DNA of 64,000 bases from SIG469 sp964384255 (GCA_964384255.1 CAYLKH010000003.1:9462-73461), one strand, 5' to 3'. Shown: positions 16,353 through 25,172, numbered from the stretch's first letter. Notes: generated by a model not told the origin, from the sequence alone. Translations and numbers: made by a program.

Positions 16353-16398
16353 AGCGAAGGGACGCTGTTATCTGCCGTCGGCTGATCCATGCTCTTCG

Positions 16399-17691
16399 TT
16401 AAATAAACAGATTTTTTTCGGCCTGCCGCCTCAGCTCTGCCCGATGATCGGGGTGGGCGATGGCAATAAGGTTCAGCGCCCGCTGACGGACGGTGCGGCC
16501 CCGGAGAGGGGCGATACCGTATTCGGTGACGATGTAATCGGCGTAGTTACGGGGGACGGTTACCTGAGCGCCCTCTTTAAGCAGGCAGTTGATTTTTGAA
16601 AAGCCCTTTTTGGAGGTGCTGGTGAAGGCATAGATTCCGCGGCCGCCTTTGGAATGAAGGGCGCCATAGGCAAAATCGAAGGCGCCGCCAGAGCCGGACA
16701 CCTGACGGGAACCGACGCTTTCGGAGCATATCTGACCGGTCAGGTCTATTTCGATGGCGGTGTTGATAGACACCATGTTGTCGTTTTTCATAATGTTGAC
16801 AGGGTCAACTACCCATGTTCCCGGGAGCATACGACATTTGGGGTCGTTGAAAATGGTTTCGTACAGCGCCAGGTCGCCGCCGGCGAAACAGCCGATATGC
16901 TCGCCTTTGTGGAAGTTTTTGCGTTCGCCGGTGATGATTCCCCGGCGGATCATTTCGCCCATGGTGGCGGTGACCATTTCGGTGTGGAGGCCCAGATCCT
17001 TAAGGTCGTACATGGCCTTGGCTATGGCGTTGGGCAGGCCGCCGATACCCAGCTGGATGCAGTCGCCGTCGTGAACCAGCTCCCGGCAGTTTTCAGCAAC
17101 CTTCTGCTCCTCGGCGGTAGAGTTGATGGTAGGAAGATCCCACAGACCGTGCTCCGTTTCGTAAAGGGCGGTAACGTCGTTGATATTTATGACAATGCCG
17201 TCCTTCATGGGTTTCAGGTGGGGATTGACCTCGAGAATGATGTCTCTGGCGGATTTGATGAACTCAAAGCCCCATTGGAGACACAGACCGGCGTTGAAGT
17301 TGCCGTTTTCATCCATAGGAGAGACAGAGGCGATGAACACGGTGCATGGGGACACGGCGTTATAAAAGGGTTCAAAGTCGGGAATGTCGGTGGGGATATA
17401 GCTGCTGTTGCCATACAGGTTGCCCTGACGGTGGGAGGGGCCAAAATAGTAACCGGCGCTGTTGATGTGGCCGTCCATGCCTTCGTCTGTTATGCATCGG
17501 TAAATATTGTTAGCTCCTTTGATGAGCATAACGTTGCTTACTCGGGGAGCAATGGTGTGCATCTGCTTGATAATGTCCTCAGGTTCGTGGTTGTCGGCCA
17601 TGGCGACCACAACATCGTTGGAGCGAATAAGCTCAAGACACTGGTCGGCAGTACGCTTTTTCAGGTTGTAAAGCGAAGTATAGTCTGACAT
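16399..17691 (-). CDS. Acetyl-CoA hydrolase/transferase family CoA-transferase (4-hydroxybutyrate CoA-transferase-like)
   Basis: 430 aa, full family length. Features: G-I-G-G-L-P-N-A (CoA-binding glycine loop, about 219-226), H-T-E-M-V-T-A-T-M, S-I-N-T-A-I-E-I-D-L-T-G-Q, S-G-S-G-G-A-F-D-F (about 330-338), T-V-P-R-N-Y-A-D-Y-I-V-T-E-Y-G-I-A and the terminal I-A-H-P-D-H-R-A-E-L. Enzymes of this type move CoA between acetyl-CoA (or butyryl-CoA) and a carboxylic acid without ATP. Here it could activate the acid handled by the surrounding SnoaL, OYE and MaoC-like proteins; that is inference. Cytoplasmic. SD GAGGATGAG before ATG 17691. Divergent from SnoaL cassette 2. Confidence 0.85.
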   Translation of the reverse strand: MSDYTSLYNLKKRTADQCLELIRSNDVVVAMADNHEPEDIIKQMHTIAPRVSNVMLIKGANNIYRCITDEGMDGHINSAGYYFGPSHRQGNLYGNSSYIPTDIPDFEPFYNAVSPCTVFIASVSPMDENGNFNAGLCLQWGFEFIKSARDIILEVNPHLKPMKDGIVININDVTALYETEHGLWDLPTINSTAEEQKVAENCRELVHDGDCIQLGIGGLPNAIAKAMYDLKDLGLHTEMVTATMGEMIRRGIITGERKNFHKGEHIGCFAGGDLALYETIFNDPKCRMLPGTWVVDPVNIMKNDNMVSINTAIEIDLTGQICSESVGSRQVSGSGGAFDFAYGALHSKGGRGIYAFTSTSKKGFSKINCLLKEGAQVTVPRNYADYIVTEYGIAPLRGRTVRQRALNLIAIAHPDHRAELRRQAEKNLFI

Positions 17692-17827
17692 TTCTCATCC
17701 TCTTTAGTTGAAATATTATCTTATATCAGCATTATATCAAAGAGAAAAGGAAAATAAAAGGGGCAAAAAGAAGCGGTGGCCTGAGACACAGTTACAAAAG
17801 TGCTTCCCTAATGACATAAAAAGCGTC

Positions 17828-17857
17828 TTGTAATTGGAAGCGGTTTATAAGTATTAT
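17828..17857 (+). promoter_or_regulatory. Probable promoter of SnoaL cassette 2
   Basis: TTGTAA (17828-17833), 18-base spacer, TATTAT (17852-17857), about 65 bases before A2. Confidence 0.5.
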
Positions 17858-17920
17858 ATCTGTATAGTAAGAAAGTATGGAGCAATATGAACAGAAAACG
17901 AAGAAACGAGAGGAAACAAG

Positions 17921-18652
17921 ATGGCTAAAAGACAATTTTCACCCGAACAGCTGCTTGACCGGTGGGAAGCCCGCCGGGAGATGCAGAACATTATGGGCAG
18001 ACTTACCCAGAGCTATCTGATGATGGAGGAAGCCCGGATCTATGACCGCTGGTGGAGCAAAAGGGAGGATGTGTGCCTGGGCGTTAACACCGGATGGTAC
18101 AGCGGGAAGGACGCTGTCAGGGAATACTATGACGCTCTTGGCAGAAAAATCGCCCTGGCCAGCGGTATCATTGCTGAAATATTCCCTGAAAAACTGGGCG
18201 GCAAAACCAGAGAAGAACTGTATGGCGTGGGCCAGCTGGGTGTCAAGCCTGTGGATACCTTTGTAATTGAGATCGCAGGCGACGGAAAAACGGCAAAGGG
18301 CATATGGAGCCTTCATGGCACCTATGCTGACATAACAGCTTCCGGACCGGTCAGCTTTTGGGATTGGGGATATTACTGCGTTGATTTTATTCTGGACGAT
18401 GAAGGCTGGAAGATATGGCATATGCAGTATCTGACCGATATCAACAACCCCACCGGCGGCGACTGGGCGGATAAGCCTCTGAGCTGGCCCGAAGATCCCA
18501 AATTCGCGGCCATGAAGGACTTTACCTTCCCTGAGCCAAACGTGCCTGCCGTGCTTCGGCAGAGCTATTATCCCGGCAGACCCTTTACCGAAACGCCTCC
18601 TCTGCCGGAACCTTATGAGACTTTTGCCGAAACCTTCAGCTATGGAATTTAA
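17921..18652 (+). CDS. SnoaL/NTF2-like protein A2
   Basis: 243 aa, cytoplasmic, paralogue of A1 (616): both share N-I-M-G, E-D-V-C-L-G-x-N, E-E-L-Y-G-V-G, D-W-G/C-W-G, G-W-K-I-W-H, F/I-P-E-P-N-V and the identical end E-T-F-S-Y-G-I. Residues around D-G-K-T-A-K-G-I-W (about 123-131) match the other family members. First gene of the unit A2-B2-C2-FAD oxidoreductase (17921-22067). A SnoaL-type dehydratase, isomerase or cyclase activity is plausible from fold alone. No Gly/Pro tract. ATG 17921 follows AGAGGAAAC. Confidence 0.85.
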   Translation: MAKRQFSPEQLLDRWEARREMQNIMGRLTQSYLMMEEARIYDRWWSKREDVCLGVNTGWYSGKDAVREYYDALGRKIALASGIIAEIFPEKLGGKTREELYGVGQLGVKPVDTFVIEIAGDGKTAKGIWSLHGTYADITASGPVSFWDWGYYCVDFILDDEGWKIWHMQYLTDINNPTGGDWADKPLSWPEDPKFAAMKDFTFPEPNVPAVLRQSYYPGRPFTETPPLPEPYETFAETFSYGI

Positions 18653-18670
18653 GAAAGGGGCAGCAGCGAT

Positions 18671-19513
18671 ATGATGAATTCAAGATATACCAACGAAGAG
18701 CTGGTCACCCGGCTTTGGGACAAGGAAGAGATCAAAGACCTTATGAGTCGCCGCTGCTACTATAAGCAGAACGACTGGCGGCAGAAAGAGCTGGACGAGC
18801 TTTGGGTCAGCCATGAGGACCACAGGGCCTCCGCGTCTCTTGCCAACAATCTGGGCTATTTTGTTGGCATGGGCGATATTAAAAGATACTATGTTGACGG
18901 CATTGCCGAAAAGCGGGCCGCTCAGCTGGAAATGGTCAGGGACAGTTACCCCGATGCGGAATGCGGCAACAGCGTTATGAACGCCCACACCTACCACACC
19001 GTTATGGTCGAGCTTTCCGGCGACGGAAAGACCGCCAGATATCTGGCTTATGACCACGGCCATCAGACCGACCCCCAGCCGGATGGCGGCGCGAAGGGAT
19101 ACTGGACCTCGGGCCATATTCTGGCAGATCTGGTCAAGGAAGACGGGACCTGGAAGATATGGCACATCAAGGGTATGCACGATCTGACCATTCCGGCGGC
19201 TCCGGTCCCCGGTGCTGGCGGTGGATTTGGCGGTCCGCCTCCCCAGGAGGGGGATGACGGCAATGACGGACCTCCTCCCGAGGGGGGAGAAGGCGGCGGA
19301 CCCGGCGGACCTCCCATGATGCCGGATATGGGTCCGGACCCCTATGAGGACGATTATGGCGTTCCTACTGTGGCGTTGCCCTATGAGGTCAAGTGGGGAT
19401 GGAACGATCTGCCAAAGCAGATGCCGAACACCTACTCGCCCAACGAAACCTACGAACCCAAAATCAGCTATGGTCCCGAGGGCCATCCGGATCAGCTAAG
19501 ATCCTGGAGATAA
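18671..19513 (+). CDS. SnoaL/NTF2-like protein B2 with Gly/Pro tract
   Basis: 280 aa, paralogue of B1 (1348): E-I-K-D-L-M-S-R-R-C-Y-Y, L-G-Y-F-V-G, E-K-R-A-A-Q-L-E, G-D-G-K-T-A-R, T-W-K-I-W-H. Between the domain and the C-terminal tail, residues about 178-220, is an insertion rich in Gly, Pro, Asp and Glu (G-G-G-P-G-G-P-P-M-M and similar) that B1 lacks. The tail ends K-I-S-Y-G-P-E-G-H-P as in B1. The tract is thus in B in this cassette and in C in cassette 1. Two adjacent ATG codons (18671, 18674) are both possible starts; SD is AAAGGGG. Cytoplasmic; reaction unknown. Confidence 0.85.
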   Translation: MMNSRYTNEELVTRLWDKEEIKDLMSRRCYYKQNDWRQKELDELWVSHEDHRASASLANNLGYFVGMGDIKRYYVDGIAEKRAAQLEMVRDSYPDAECGNSVMNAHTYHTVMVELSGDGKTARYLAYDHGHQTDPQPDGGAKGYWTSGHILADLVKEDGTWKIWHIKGMHDLTIPAAPVPGAGGGFGGPPPQEGDDGNDGPPPEGGEGGGPGGPPMMPDMGPDPYEDDYGVPTVALPYEVKWGWNDLPKQMPNTYSPNETYEPKISYGPEGHPDQLRSWR

Positions 19514-19526
19514 GGAGGAAGCCGAA

Positions 19527-20273
19527 ATGTCAAAAGAACTTACCTTTGAGCAGCGGCTGCACAATGCGCTGGGCAGCCAGCAGTGTGAAAATATCAAATC
19601 GACCCACAGCTATCTCCACGGCATGATGTATTCTGCCGAGGAATGGGACGGCATATGGAACCGCAGCAAGGACGCAACCTGGGCCCACAGCTTTGGCCGT
19701 ATGGTGGGGTTTGACCAGATCTGGTGGGACAGCGTGTGCCTGGTGGATCCGGGGGCATATCAGCAGTTTTTGAAAGCCCTTGAAACAGATCCGGAGGTTG
19801 CCCGGAAGGACCCCAGATCCATGGGCAAAAACGCCTGTCATGCTCTGTCCTCGGGAGTTGTTGAGGTGGCGGCTGATGGCAGGTCATGCCGGTCCAGCTA
19901 TATCACTCCCGGCCCGTTTGTTATGGGCAATGGCTTCGTTTCCGGCGGGCGAATACTCAACGAGCGCTACGGCTCTGACTTTGTTTACAGCAATGGCCGG
20001 TGGGAATATCTCCACGAGCAGGTTTGCCCTGATGGGTTTGCGGATTATAACAACGGCAACTGGGCCCACGTTCGCTATGAGCAGGCTTTGAAGGGGAACT
20101 TCACCCAGCCGGGTTATCACAATCCGCCTCCGGTGACCGATCCCGGACCGCTGCATGTGGATTATGACATAGTTCAAACTGTTCAGAAGACCGTTCCCTG
20201 GCCCGAACCCTACGAAACGCTGGACGACGACAACTCCTATTCTCCCGGCAGGAACGACCCTGACAATTTTTGA
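19527..20273 (+). CDS. SnoaL/NTF2-like protein C2
   Basis: 248 aa, paralogue of C1 (2178): R-L-H-N-A-L-G-S-Q-Q against R-I-H-N-C-A-A-T-Q-E, H-S-F-G-R-M-V-G-F-D, A-A-D-G-R-S-C-R-S-S-Y-I-T-P-G, E-R-Y-G-S-D-F-V, L-H-E-Q-V-C-P-D, and the end D-P-G-P-L-H followed by P-W-P-E-P-Y-E-T-L-D-D-D-N-S-Y. C2 runs straight from the domain to the tail, without the roughly 60-residue Gly-Gly-Pro tract of C1. Start ATG 19527 after AAGGAGG. Followed after 60 bases by the FAD oxidoreductase, separated by a small hairpin (20286-20311) without a T-run. Role unknown; perhaps a non-catalytic partner in a heteromer with A2 and B2. Confidence 0.85.
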   Translation: MSKELTFEQRLHNALGSQQCENIKSTHSYLHGMMYSAEEWDGIWNRSKDATWAHSFGRMVGFDQIWWDSVCLVDPGAYQQFLKALETDPEVARKDPRSMGKNACHALSSGVVEVAADGRSCRSSYITPGPFVMGNGFVSGGRILNERYGSDFVYSNGRWEYLHEQVCPDGFADYNNGNWAHVRYEQALKGNFTQPGYHNPPPVTDPGPLHVDYDIVQTVQKTVPWPEPYETLDDDNSYSPGRNDPDNF

Positions 20274-20285
20274 TTTTTACCCGGC

Positions 20286-20311
20286 AAAGCCCGCTGCCCT
20301 GAGGCGGGCTT
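20286..20311 (+). other. Intra-operon hairpin between C2 and the FAD oxidoreductase
   Basis: AGCCCGC pairs with GCGGGCT around an 8-10 base loop; no T-run follows, and AAGGAGG of the next gene is just downstream. It could stabilise upstream mRNA or tune expression. Confidence 0.5.
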
Positions 20312-20333
20312 CGGACACAAGGAGGAATAAGCA

Positions 20334-22067
20334 ATGAGCAATTGGCGCGTTCGCCCCGAACCGGTTGACGAAAGCAGGATAGCATTCAGCCATGAATGTG
20401 ACGTGCTGGTGGTTGGCCTGGCTCACGCGGGAACAGCTGCTGCCAGAGCGGCGGCTGAGGCGGGAGCAAAGGTCATGGGTATTGAGGAAAAGCAGGCTGA
20501 ACGGTTCAGCGTATGGGGCGCTGACTATGGGCATTTTAATTCAAAATTCCTTGCAAGCCGCGGAGTTCCCCAGGTCGACCCCATAGACTACTATAACGAA
20601 ATGATGCGCAGAGCCCTGGGGCGGGCAAACCCGGGACTTGTTATGAAGTTTTGCCAAAACGCGGGTGCAGCCTTTGACTGGTATACTGATATGGTAGAGG
20701 ATTTTTCCACCGTCAGCGTTGCTTTCTGGCCCGGTGGAAACAAGTTTGACGGCGAAATGGCGGGTTTCCGCTTCTGGCCAGGCACGGCCCAGTTCCGGGG
20801 AGCTTTTGGAGGGCCTCCCGGAGGCGGTGGCAAAGGTCCCGGTGGCCCCGGTGGACCCGGTGGTCCCGGTGAAGGTCCCGGAGGTCCCCCGGGTGAAGGC
20901 GAGGATCATGGCGGCGACCGATTTATGGATGTCAACAATGGGGGCATCGATCCCCTTGAACAGGTCAAGACCCAGCCCAATCTGACGCTGCTGGCAAAGG
21001 CCAATCATCAAAAGGCCCGTGAGCTTGGCGCTGAGCTGTTTTTCGGAATGTCGGCAGTGGATATCATTAAGGAAAATGGCAGGGTCGCAGGAGTGATAGC
21101 CGTTGATAAAGAAGGCAGATACCATCGCTATATGGCATCCAGAGCTGTTGTTCTGGCAGCGGGAGGCTTTGGCGGCAACAGGGAAATGCTTGAAGATCTG
21201 CTTCCTGATTTTAAGGGGCTTTTCAGCGGAGACGAGGATTTCCCCAAAGGTATGGGCCGCAGCGGCATAGCCCTTAAACTGGGCGTGTGGGCCGGTGGTC
21301 GGCTTGAAGCCGGGCCTATTGCAACTATGGGAGGAAACTTTAATACTCCCCGGGGATTTAACTGCGTCCACGGTCTGCTGTGGCTGGATACAAAAGGCAA
21401 GAGATTTTGCAACGAGTGCTTTGGCGACCCGGTCATAACCGGATTCCAGGGCAACCAGCTTAAGCATGGCACATACTACAACATTTTTGATTCTAACGTT
21501 ATGGACGATCTCCAGTGGGCCGTACCGGCTCACGAGGGCTTCGATTATGCCAACGAAGGCTATATCCAGAACGTAACAAGAGCCATGGAGGCGGCTAAGG
21601 CAGCCGGGAAGGGCGGAGCCATATCCAGAGCGCCCAATGGCCCGGTGCGTATCGTGTGCGGCAACAACATGGAAGAACTGCTGGACAATGCCGAGCTGGA
21701 AGGTCAGCTCCGTGAAAACGTTAAGGCAAGTATCCTGAGATACAACGAGATATGCCGGGCGGGGCGTGACGACGATTTTGGCAAGGATGCCAAGCTGCTG
21801 CGGCCCCTTGATCAATGGCCGCTGTATATCCAGTTTAACGACTACAACTATGTTGGCCGTATAATGTGTACCTGCGGTGGCCTGTTGACCGACGAAAAGC
21901 AAAACGTAGTTGATGACGGGTTTGAGCCTGTTCCCGGGCTTTATGCCACCGGCAACTGCTGCGGACGACGCTTTGGCCCCCAGTATTCTACCCCCACTGC
22001 CGGATTGAGCATAGGTATGTGCGTAACTCTGGGCAGAGAAGCGGGCAGGGAAGCTGCCGGAGCCTGA
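20334..22067 (+). CDS. FAD-dependent oxidoreductase (FAD_binding_2 / fumarate reductase-like) with Gly/Pro tract
   Basis: 577 aa. N-terminal dinucleotide fold V-L-V-V-G-L-A-H-A-G-T-A-A-A-R (about 25-39) ending in acidic E-E-K; note L-A-H-A-G instead of the usual G-x-G-x-x-G. Residues about 160-196 are an insertion of G-G-P and G-P units. Later: V-L-A-A-G-G-F-G-G-N (about 270) and C-terminal Y-A-T-G-N-C-C-G-R-R-F-G with Y-S-T-P-T-A-G-L-S-I-G-M. The family includes fumarate and urocanate reductases, ketosteroid dehydrogenases and the BaiJ/BaiP-type flavoproteins; substrate cannot be assigned. Cytoplasmic (no Tat signal). Fourth gene of the A2-B2-C2 unit, so probably acts on the same substrate. 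Paralogue at 61126. Confidence 0.85.
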   Translation: MSNWRVRPEPVDESRIAFSHECDVLVVGLAHAGTAAARAAAEAGAKVMGIEEKQAERFSVWGADYGHFNSKFLASRGVPQVDPIDYYNEMMRRALGRANPGLVMKFCQNAGAAFDWYTDMVEDFSTVSVAFWPGGNKFDGEMAGFRFWPGTAQFRGAFGGPPGGGGKGPGGPGGPGGPGEGPGGPPGEGEDHGGDRFMDVNNGGIDPLEQVKTQPNLTLLAKANHQKARELGAELFFGMSAVDIIKENGRVAGVIAVDKEGRYHRYMASRAVVLAAGGFGGNREMLEDLLPDFKGLFSGDEDFPKGMGRSGIALKLGVWAGGRLEAGPIATMGGNFNTPRGFNCVHGLLWLDTKGKRFCNECFGDPVITGFQGNQLKHGTYYNIFDSNVMDDLQWAVPAHEGFDYANEGYIQNVTRAMEAAKAAGKGGAISRAPNGPVRIVCGNNMEELLDNAELEGQLRENVKASILRYNEICRAGRDDDFGKDAKLLRPLDQWPLYIQFNDYNYVGRIMCTCGGLLTDEKQNVVDDGFEPVPGLYATGNCCGRRFGPQYSTPTAGLSIGMCVTLGREAGREAAGA

Positions 22068-22114
22068 GGGCAGCCGGGACAGAACATGACCTTATAAGCA
22101 AGCACCTGAAAAAA

Positions 22115-22156
22115 CTCGCAGCCGGAGGGCTAACCGCTTCCGGCTGCGAGTTTTTT
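22115..22156 (+). terminator. Terminator of the cassette-2 operon
   Basis: Twelve-base-pair stem CTCGCAGCCGGA/TCCGGCTGCGAG followed by TTTTTT. Confidence 0.9.
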
Positions 22157-22297
22157 GCCACAATTGCCTCAATAGTAGACCTATTGCCGCTGTTATGTAC
22201 CGCTAATGTCATTTTTCCTTCTCAAAACGTACATTTTAGTGACTTGAGAAAAGAATAATATGTTATCCGGAATATAGTAATTCGGAGGACATTTCCG

Positions 22298-23179
22298 TTG
22301 AATAGAAAAAATATGCAAAGGGTACTGCTGGTTGCGGTCATGGTCGCGACGCTGCTGCTGTGTTGCGGCTTTTCCCCGTCGAGGTCGGCTGAGTTTCAGG
22401 GAGGACTGGGGAAATTTGCCGGCGGTCATCAGCTGGATTATGTTTATTACGAACCTGAGGGTAAGGGCAGCTATCCTCTGGTAATATGGCTCCATGGTTT
22501 GGGCCACGGGAATTATCCCGGCGATCAGCTTAACGGCAACGAGATAGAAAACTGGGCGACCCCGGAATATCAATCCCGGTTTAAGGACGGGGGAGGAGCC
22601 TATATCCTCTGTCCCCGAAGCCCCGAGGACAAGGGCGTTACATGGTGGTCGCAGGGGATGGAAAAGGCGCTTATGGCGCTTATAGAGTCGTTTATTCAGG
22701 AACATCCAAATGTTGACACTGACCGGATATATATCGGCGGGTTTTCCCTGGGCGGATATATGACCATTGAAATGTTGAAGGCGTATCCCGACTATTTCGC
22801 GGCGGCGTTTCCTGTTTGTCCGGCGGTCAGTCCCTGGGAATCGGATCTGAGCCAGTTGGCGGATATACCCATATGGATAACCACATCCACGCTGGACGAG
22901 ACGGTGCCATACAAGGTGGTTTCGAGCTTCTGGAGCCAGCTGATGGAGGTCAGCACGATCCCCGGCGACTGCCGGATATCCCTCCTGGGTCAGGCCAGAG
23001 GTCAGGACGGAAGGAATCTGAACAATAACCACTATTCCTGGTATGCGGTCACGTCGGATATGTTTACCGCAAGAGGGGCTGTGTATTACAGCATGAATAC
23101 ATGTAACGGCTGTGGCAGCAAGGTTGAACTGAGATATCCCAACGGGATGATATCATGGCTGTCGGCCCATTCAAAATAA
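22298..23179 (+). CDS. Secreted esterase / PHB depolymerase-like alpha/beta-hydrolase
   Basis: 293 aa. Signal sequence at residues 1-28, possibly a lipoprotein-type signal (L-L-C-C-G). Alpha/beta-hydrolase features: V-I-W-L-H-G-L-G-H-G (oxyanion region, about 62-71), G-G-F-S-L-G-G nucleophile elbow (Ser near 152), T-S-T-L-D-E-T-V-P (acid, near 205) and N-N-N-H-Y-S-W (His near 245). This layout matches secreted feruloyl esterase/PHB depolymerase-like enzymes that cleave esters outside the cell. Start is TTG 22298 after CGGAGGAC; no nearby ATG in frame gives the signal peptide. A conserved C-x-G-C-G near the C-terminus could form a disulfide. Monocistronic by its own terminator. Confidence 0.85.
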   Translation: MNRKNMQRVLLVAVMVATLLLCCGFSPSRSAEFQGGLGKFAGGHQLDYVYYEPEGKGSYPLVIWLHGLGHGNYPGDQLNGNEIENWATPEYQSRFKDGGGAYILCPRSPEDKGVTWWSQGMEKALMALIESFIQEHPNVDTDRIYIGGFSLGGYMTIEMLKAYPDYFAAAFPVCPAVSPWESDLSQLADIPIWITTSTLDETVPYKVVSSFWSQLMEVSTIPGDCRISLLGQARGQDGRNLNNNHYSWYAVTSDMFTARGAVYYSMNTCNGCGSKVELRYPNGMISWLSAHSK

Positions 23180-23188
23180 TAACCATCA

Positions 23189-23230
23189 GGGCTGTAAAGA
23201 GGAATGCATTTTACTCTTTACAGCCTTTTT
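23189..23230 (+). terminator. Terminator of the esterase gene
   Basis: GGCTGTAAAGAG pairs with CTCTTTACAGCC, followed by TTTTT. Confidence 0.9.
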
Positions 23231-23357
23231 GCTGCTGAAAAATGTCGAAAAAATGGAAGATCATTACGAAAATCCTGTTGAAATGCACAGCGAAATATCA
23301 TATAATGTTCGCGGTTTGTTGCTAAAGAATATAAAGAGAGAGGAACATCGACAAATA

Positions 23358-24947
23358 ATGAAGAAAATAGCCATTTCACTGATGCTGGTTTTGGCCCTTG
23401 TTTTCAATGCTGCCGCCGCGGTGTCTGCGGGAACGGTAAAAATCGGCGGAAACACTGCAAGTGTTGTGTATGTCACCACTGACAGCAGCACACTTGTTGC
23501 GCCGATCATTCCGTCTGCCCGTTTGGGAAGCGACGCTTCGGCAGCGTCCATCATTTCTGCGGCTCCCGACAAGGTGGTAGCCGCCATGAACGGCAACTTT
23601 TTTAATTCGTACTACACTGAGCCGCAGGATGCCAACACCAACAATTATCCCCAGATATACGGAGCTCTGGTAATTGACGGCAAAATGATCAACTCCGGCG
23701 GCGCTGCCGCTCTGGGCGTGGGCTACGACGGATCTCTCCAGATAGGCCGGGTGGAGATCAAAGGTCAGGCGGTTTTGGGCGGCGTGTCCTTTGTCGCCTG
23801 GGGTGTCAACACCCATTACAACGATGCCAGCGCAGTTTATATCCTCACCGACGAATTTGAACTGCCTCTGGACATTTCGTCCGATTTTACCATTGTGCTG
23901 GTCAGCGATGGCCATGTTAAGAAAATGATTTCCGGCCAGAATGATTTTGTCACCCCTGATGGCTATATCGCCGTTGTTATCGGCAGTGGTTACGGCACCA
24001 GAGGCGTTGAAGTCGGCGACACCGCCGAATATACCTACACCGTTACCAGCGGAGACAGCCAGAAATGGAGCGGGTTGCGCAACATTATTGGCGCCAGCGG
24101 AATGCTGGTGGAAAACGGCAAAAACGTGGTTGATCTGAACAGCAATGTCACCGAAGACAAGCAGAATCCCGATCTGGTCAGCCAGCGCACTTTTGTTGCG
24201 CTTTTGTCCGACGGACGGATGATGATGGGCGCTGTGACCAGTTCGTTCAGAACCATTGCGGACTCCCTTATTTCCATGGGAGCTACCGACGCCATTTTCC
24301 TTGACGGCGGCGCATCCACCATGCTTTACTGCAACGGAAGCTATCGTTCCGGCCCGGGAAGAGATCTGGCGTCTGTCCTGGCGGTCATGGAATCTTCCAG
24401 CGCTGTTACCCAGGCTCCCACTGACGAACCCAGCTCCTGGGCGGCCACTTATGTATCCGAAGCCCGGAGTCTCGGCATTTTACCCGCCGAGCTGGACAAG
24501 CATTATCAGCAAAACATCACCCGTGGAGAGTTCTGCCAGCTGATCGCCGCGTTTATGGATATTTGCGGAGTTGAGATAGCTCAGGGAGAGAGCGTAAAAT
24601 TTACCGACACTTCTGACAAGAACACCCTTAAGGTAGCTTCGGCGGGCATAGTGACCGGTTATACCGACGGCACCTTCAAGCCCGGAGACAGCATTAAGCG
24701 ACAGGACGCCGCCATTATGCTCCAGCGACTGGCTACTGCGGCGGGAATGGAAGAGGCCGACGCAGTCAAGACATTTTCCGACAGCGCGTCTATCTCGGCC
24801 TATGCCAAGCCGGGGGTAGACTATGTCACTTCTGTTGGTATTATGAACGGGAATGCTGACGGGACCTTTGCTCCGGCCAACAACATCACCAGAGAGCAGG
24901 CGGTCATCACCCTTATCAATCTGCTGGGTGTAATGGAACAGGGTTAA
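23358..24947 (+). CDS. Phosphodiester glycosidase (NAGPA) family protein with SLH repeats
   Basis: 529 aa. Signal peptide at residues 1-25, a phosphodiester glycosidase domain (about 30-345: V-V-A-A-M-N-G-N-F-F-N near 73, I-F-L-D-G-G-A-S-T-M-L near 315), then three S-layer homology repeats (about 370-529: I-T-R-G-E-F-C-Q-L-I, G-Y-T-D-G-T-F-K-P, G-N-A-D-G-T-F-A-P with I-T-R-E-Q-A). Proteins of this family remove sugar-phosphodiester or related caps from cell-surface glycans; SLH anchoring puts it at the wall. Start at 23358 gives the signal peptide; the frame is open further upstream, over the previous terminator. Similar surface display to the SLH-caspase protein at 10233. Confidence 0.87.
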   Translation: MKKIAISLMLVLALVFNAAAAVSAGTVKIGGNTASVVYVTTDSSTLVAPIIPSARLGSDASAASIISAAPDKVVAAMNGNFFNSYYTEPQDANTNNYPQIYGALVIDGKMINSGGAAALGVGYDGSLQIGRVEIKGQAVLGGVSFVAWGVNTHYNDASAVYILTDEFELPLDISSDFTIVLVSDGHVKKMISGQNDFVTPDGYIAVVIGSGYGTRGVEVGDTAEYTYTVTSGDSQKWSGLRNIIGASGMLVENGKNVVDLNSNVTEDKQNPDLVSQRTFVALLSDGRMMMGAVTSSFRTIADSLISMGATDAIFLDGGASTMLYCNGSYRSGPGRDLASVLAVMESSSAVTQAPTDEPSSWAATYVSEARSLGILPAELDKHYQQNITRGEFCQLIAAFMDICGVEIAQGESVKFTDTSDKNTLKVASAGIVTGYTDGTFKPGDSIKRQDAAIMLQRLATAAGMEEADAVKTFSDSASISAYAKPGVDYVTSVGIMNGNADGTFAPANNITREQAVITLINLLGVMEQG

Positions 24948-25074
24948 ATAATCGCTGATCAATCAGACTTTCATAAAAATCGCACTTGTTGTTTCCAGGG
25001 AAGTTCGTAGCTTGCCCGGGGGAGTCTGGGATCAGTAATTATCAGAAAATGTGTACGTATTATCGATACTGCTC

Positions 25075-25125
25075 AATCACGCAAGGTGTGAGATTGCCAC
25101 GTCGGCTTCGCCTCCTCGCAATGAC
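25075..25125 (+). repeat. Repeat family R2, copy 3
   Basis: CACGCAAGG, GAGATTGCCACG, CGGCTTCGCC, CTCGCAATGAC. The rest of the 312-base gap between 24947 and 25260 holds an R1 copy and the terminator of the next gene. Confidence 0.8.
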
Positions 25126-25144
25126 AGGTTTATCCAACCGCTCA

Positions 25145-25172
25145 ATTTATTTTAATCGTGCCGCAGGCACAC
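25145..25172 (-). repeat. Repeat family R1, copy 2
   Basis: Minus-strand GTGTGCCTGCGGCACG then ATTAAAAT, the reverse orientation of 16128 and 44241. Confidence 0.7.

Larger units (their letters stand above)
16082..16398. repeat. Intergenic repeat cluster
   Basis: 317 bases without a gene. Contains one R1 hairpin (16128-16158), two R2 units (16194-16240, 16302-16352) and one R4 unit (16241-16307) of repeat families that recur near 25.1, 44.2 and 47.0 kb. Confidence 0.75.
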
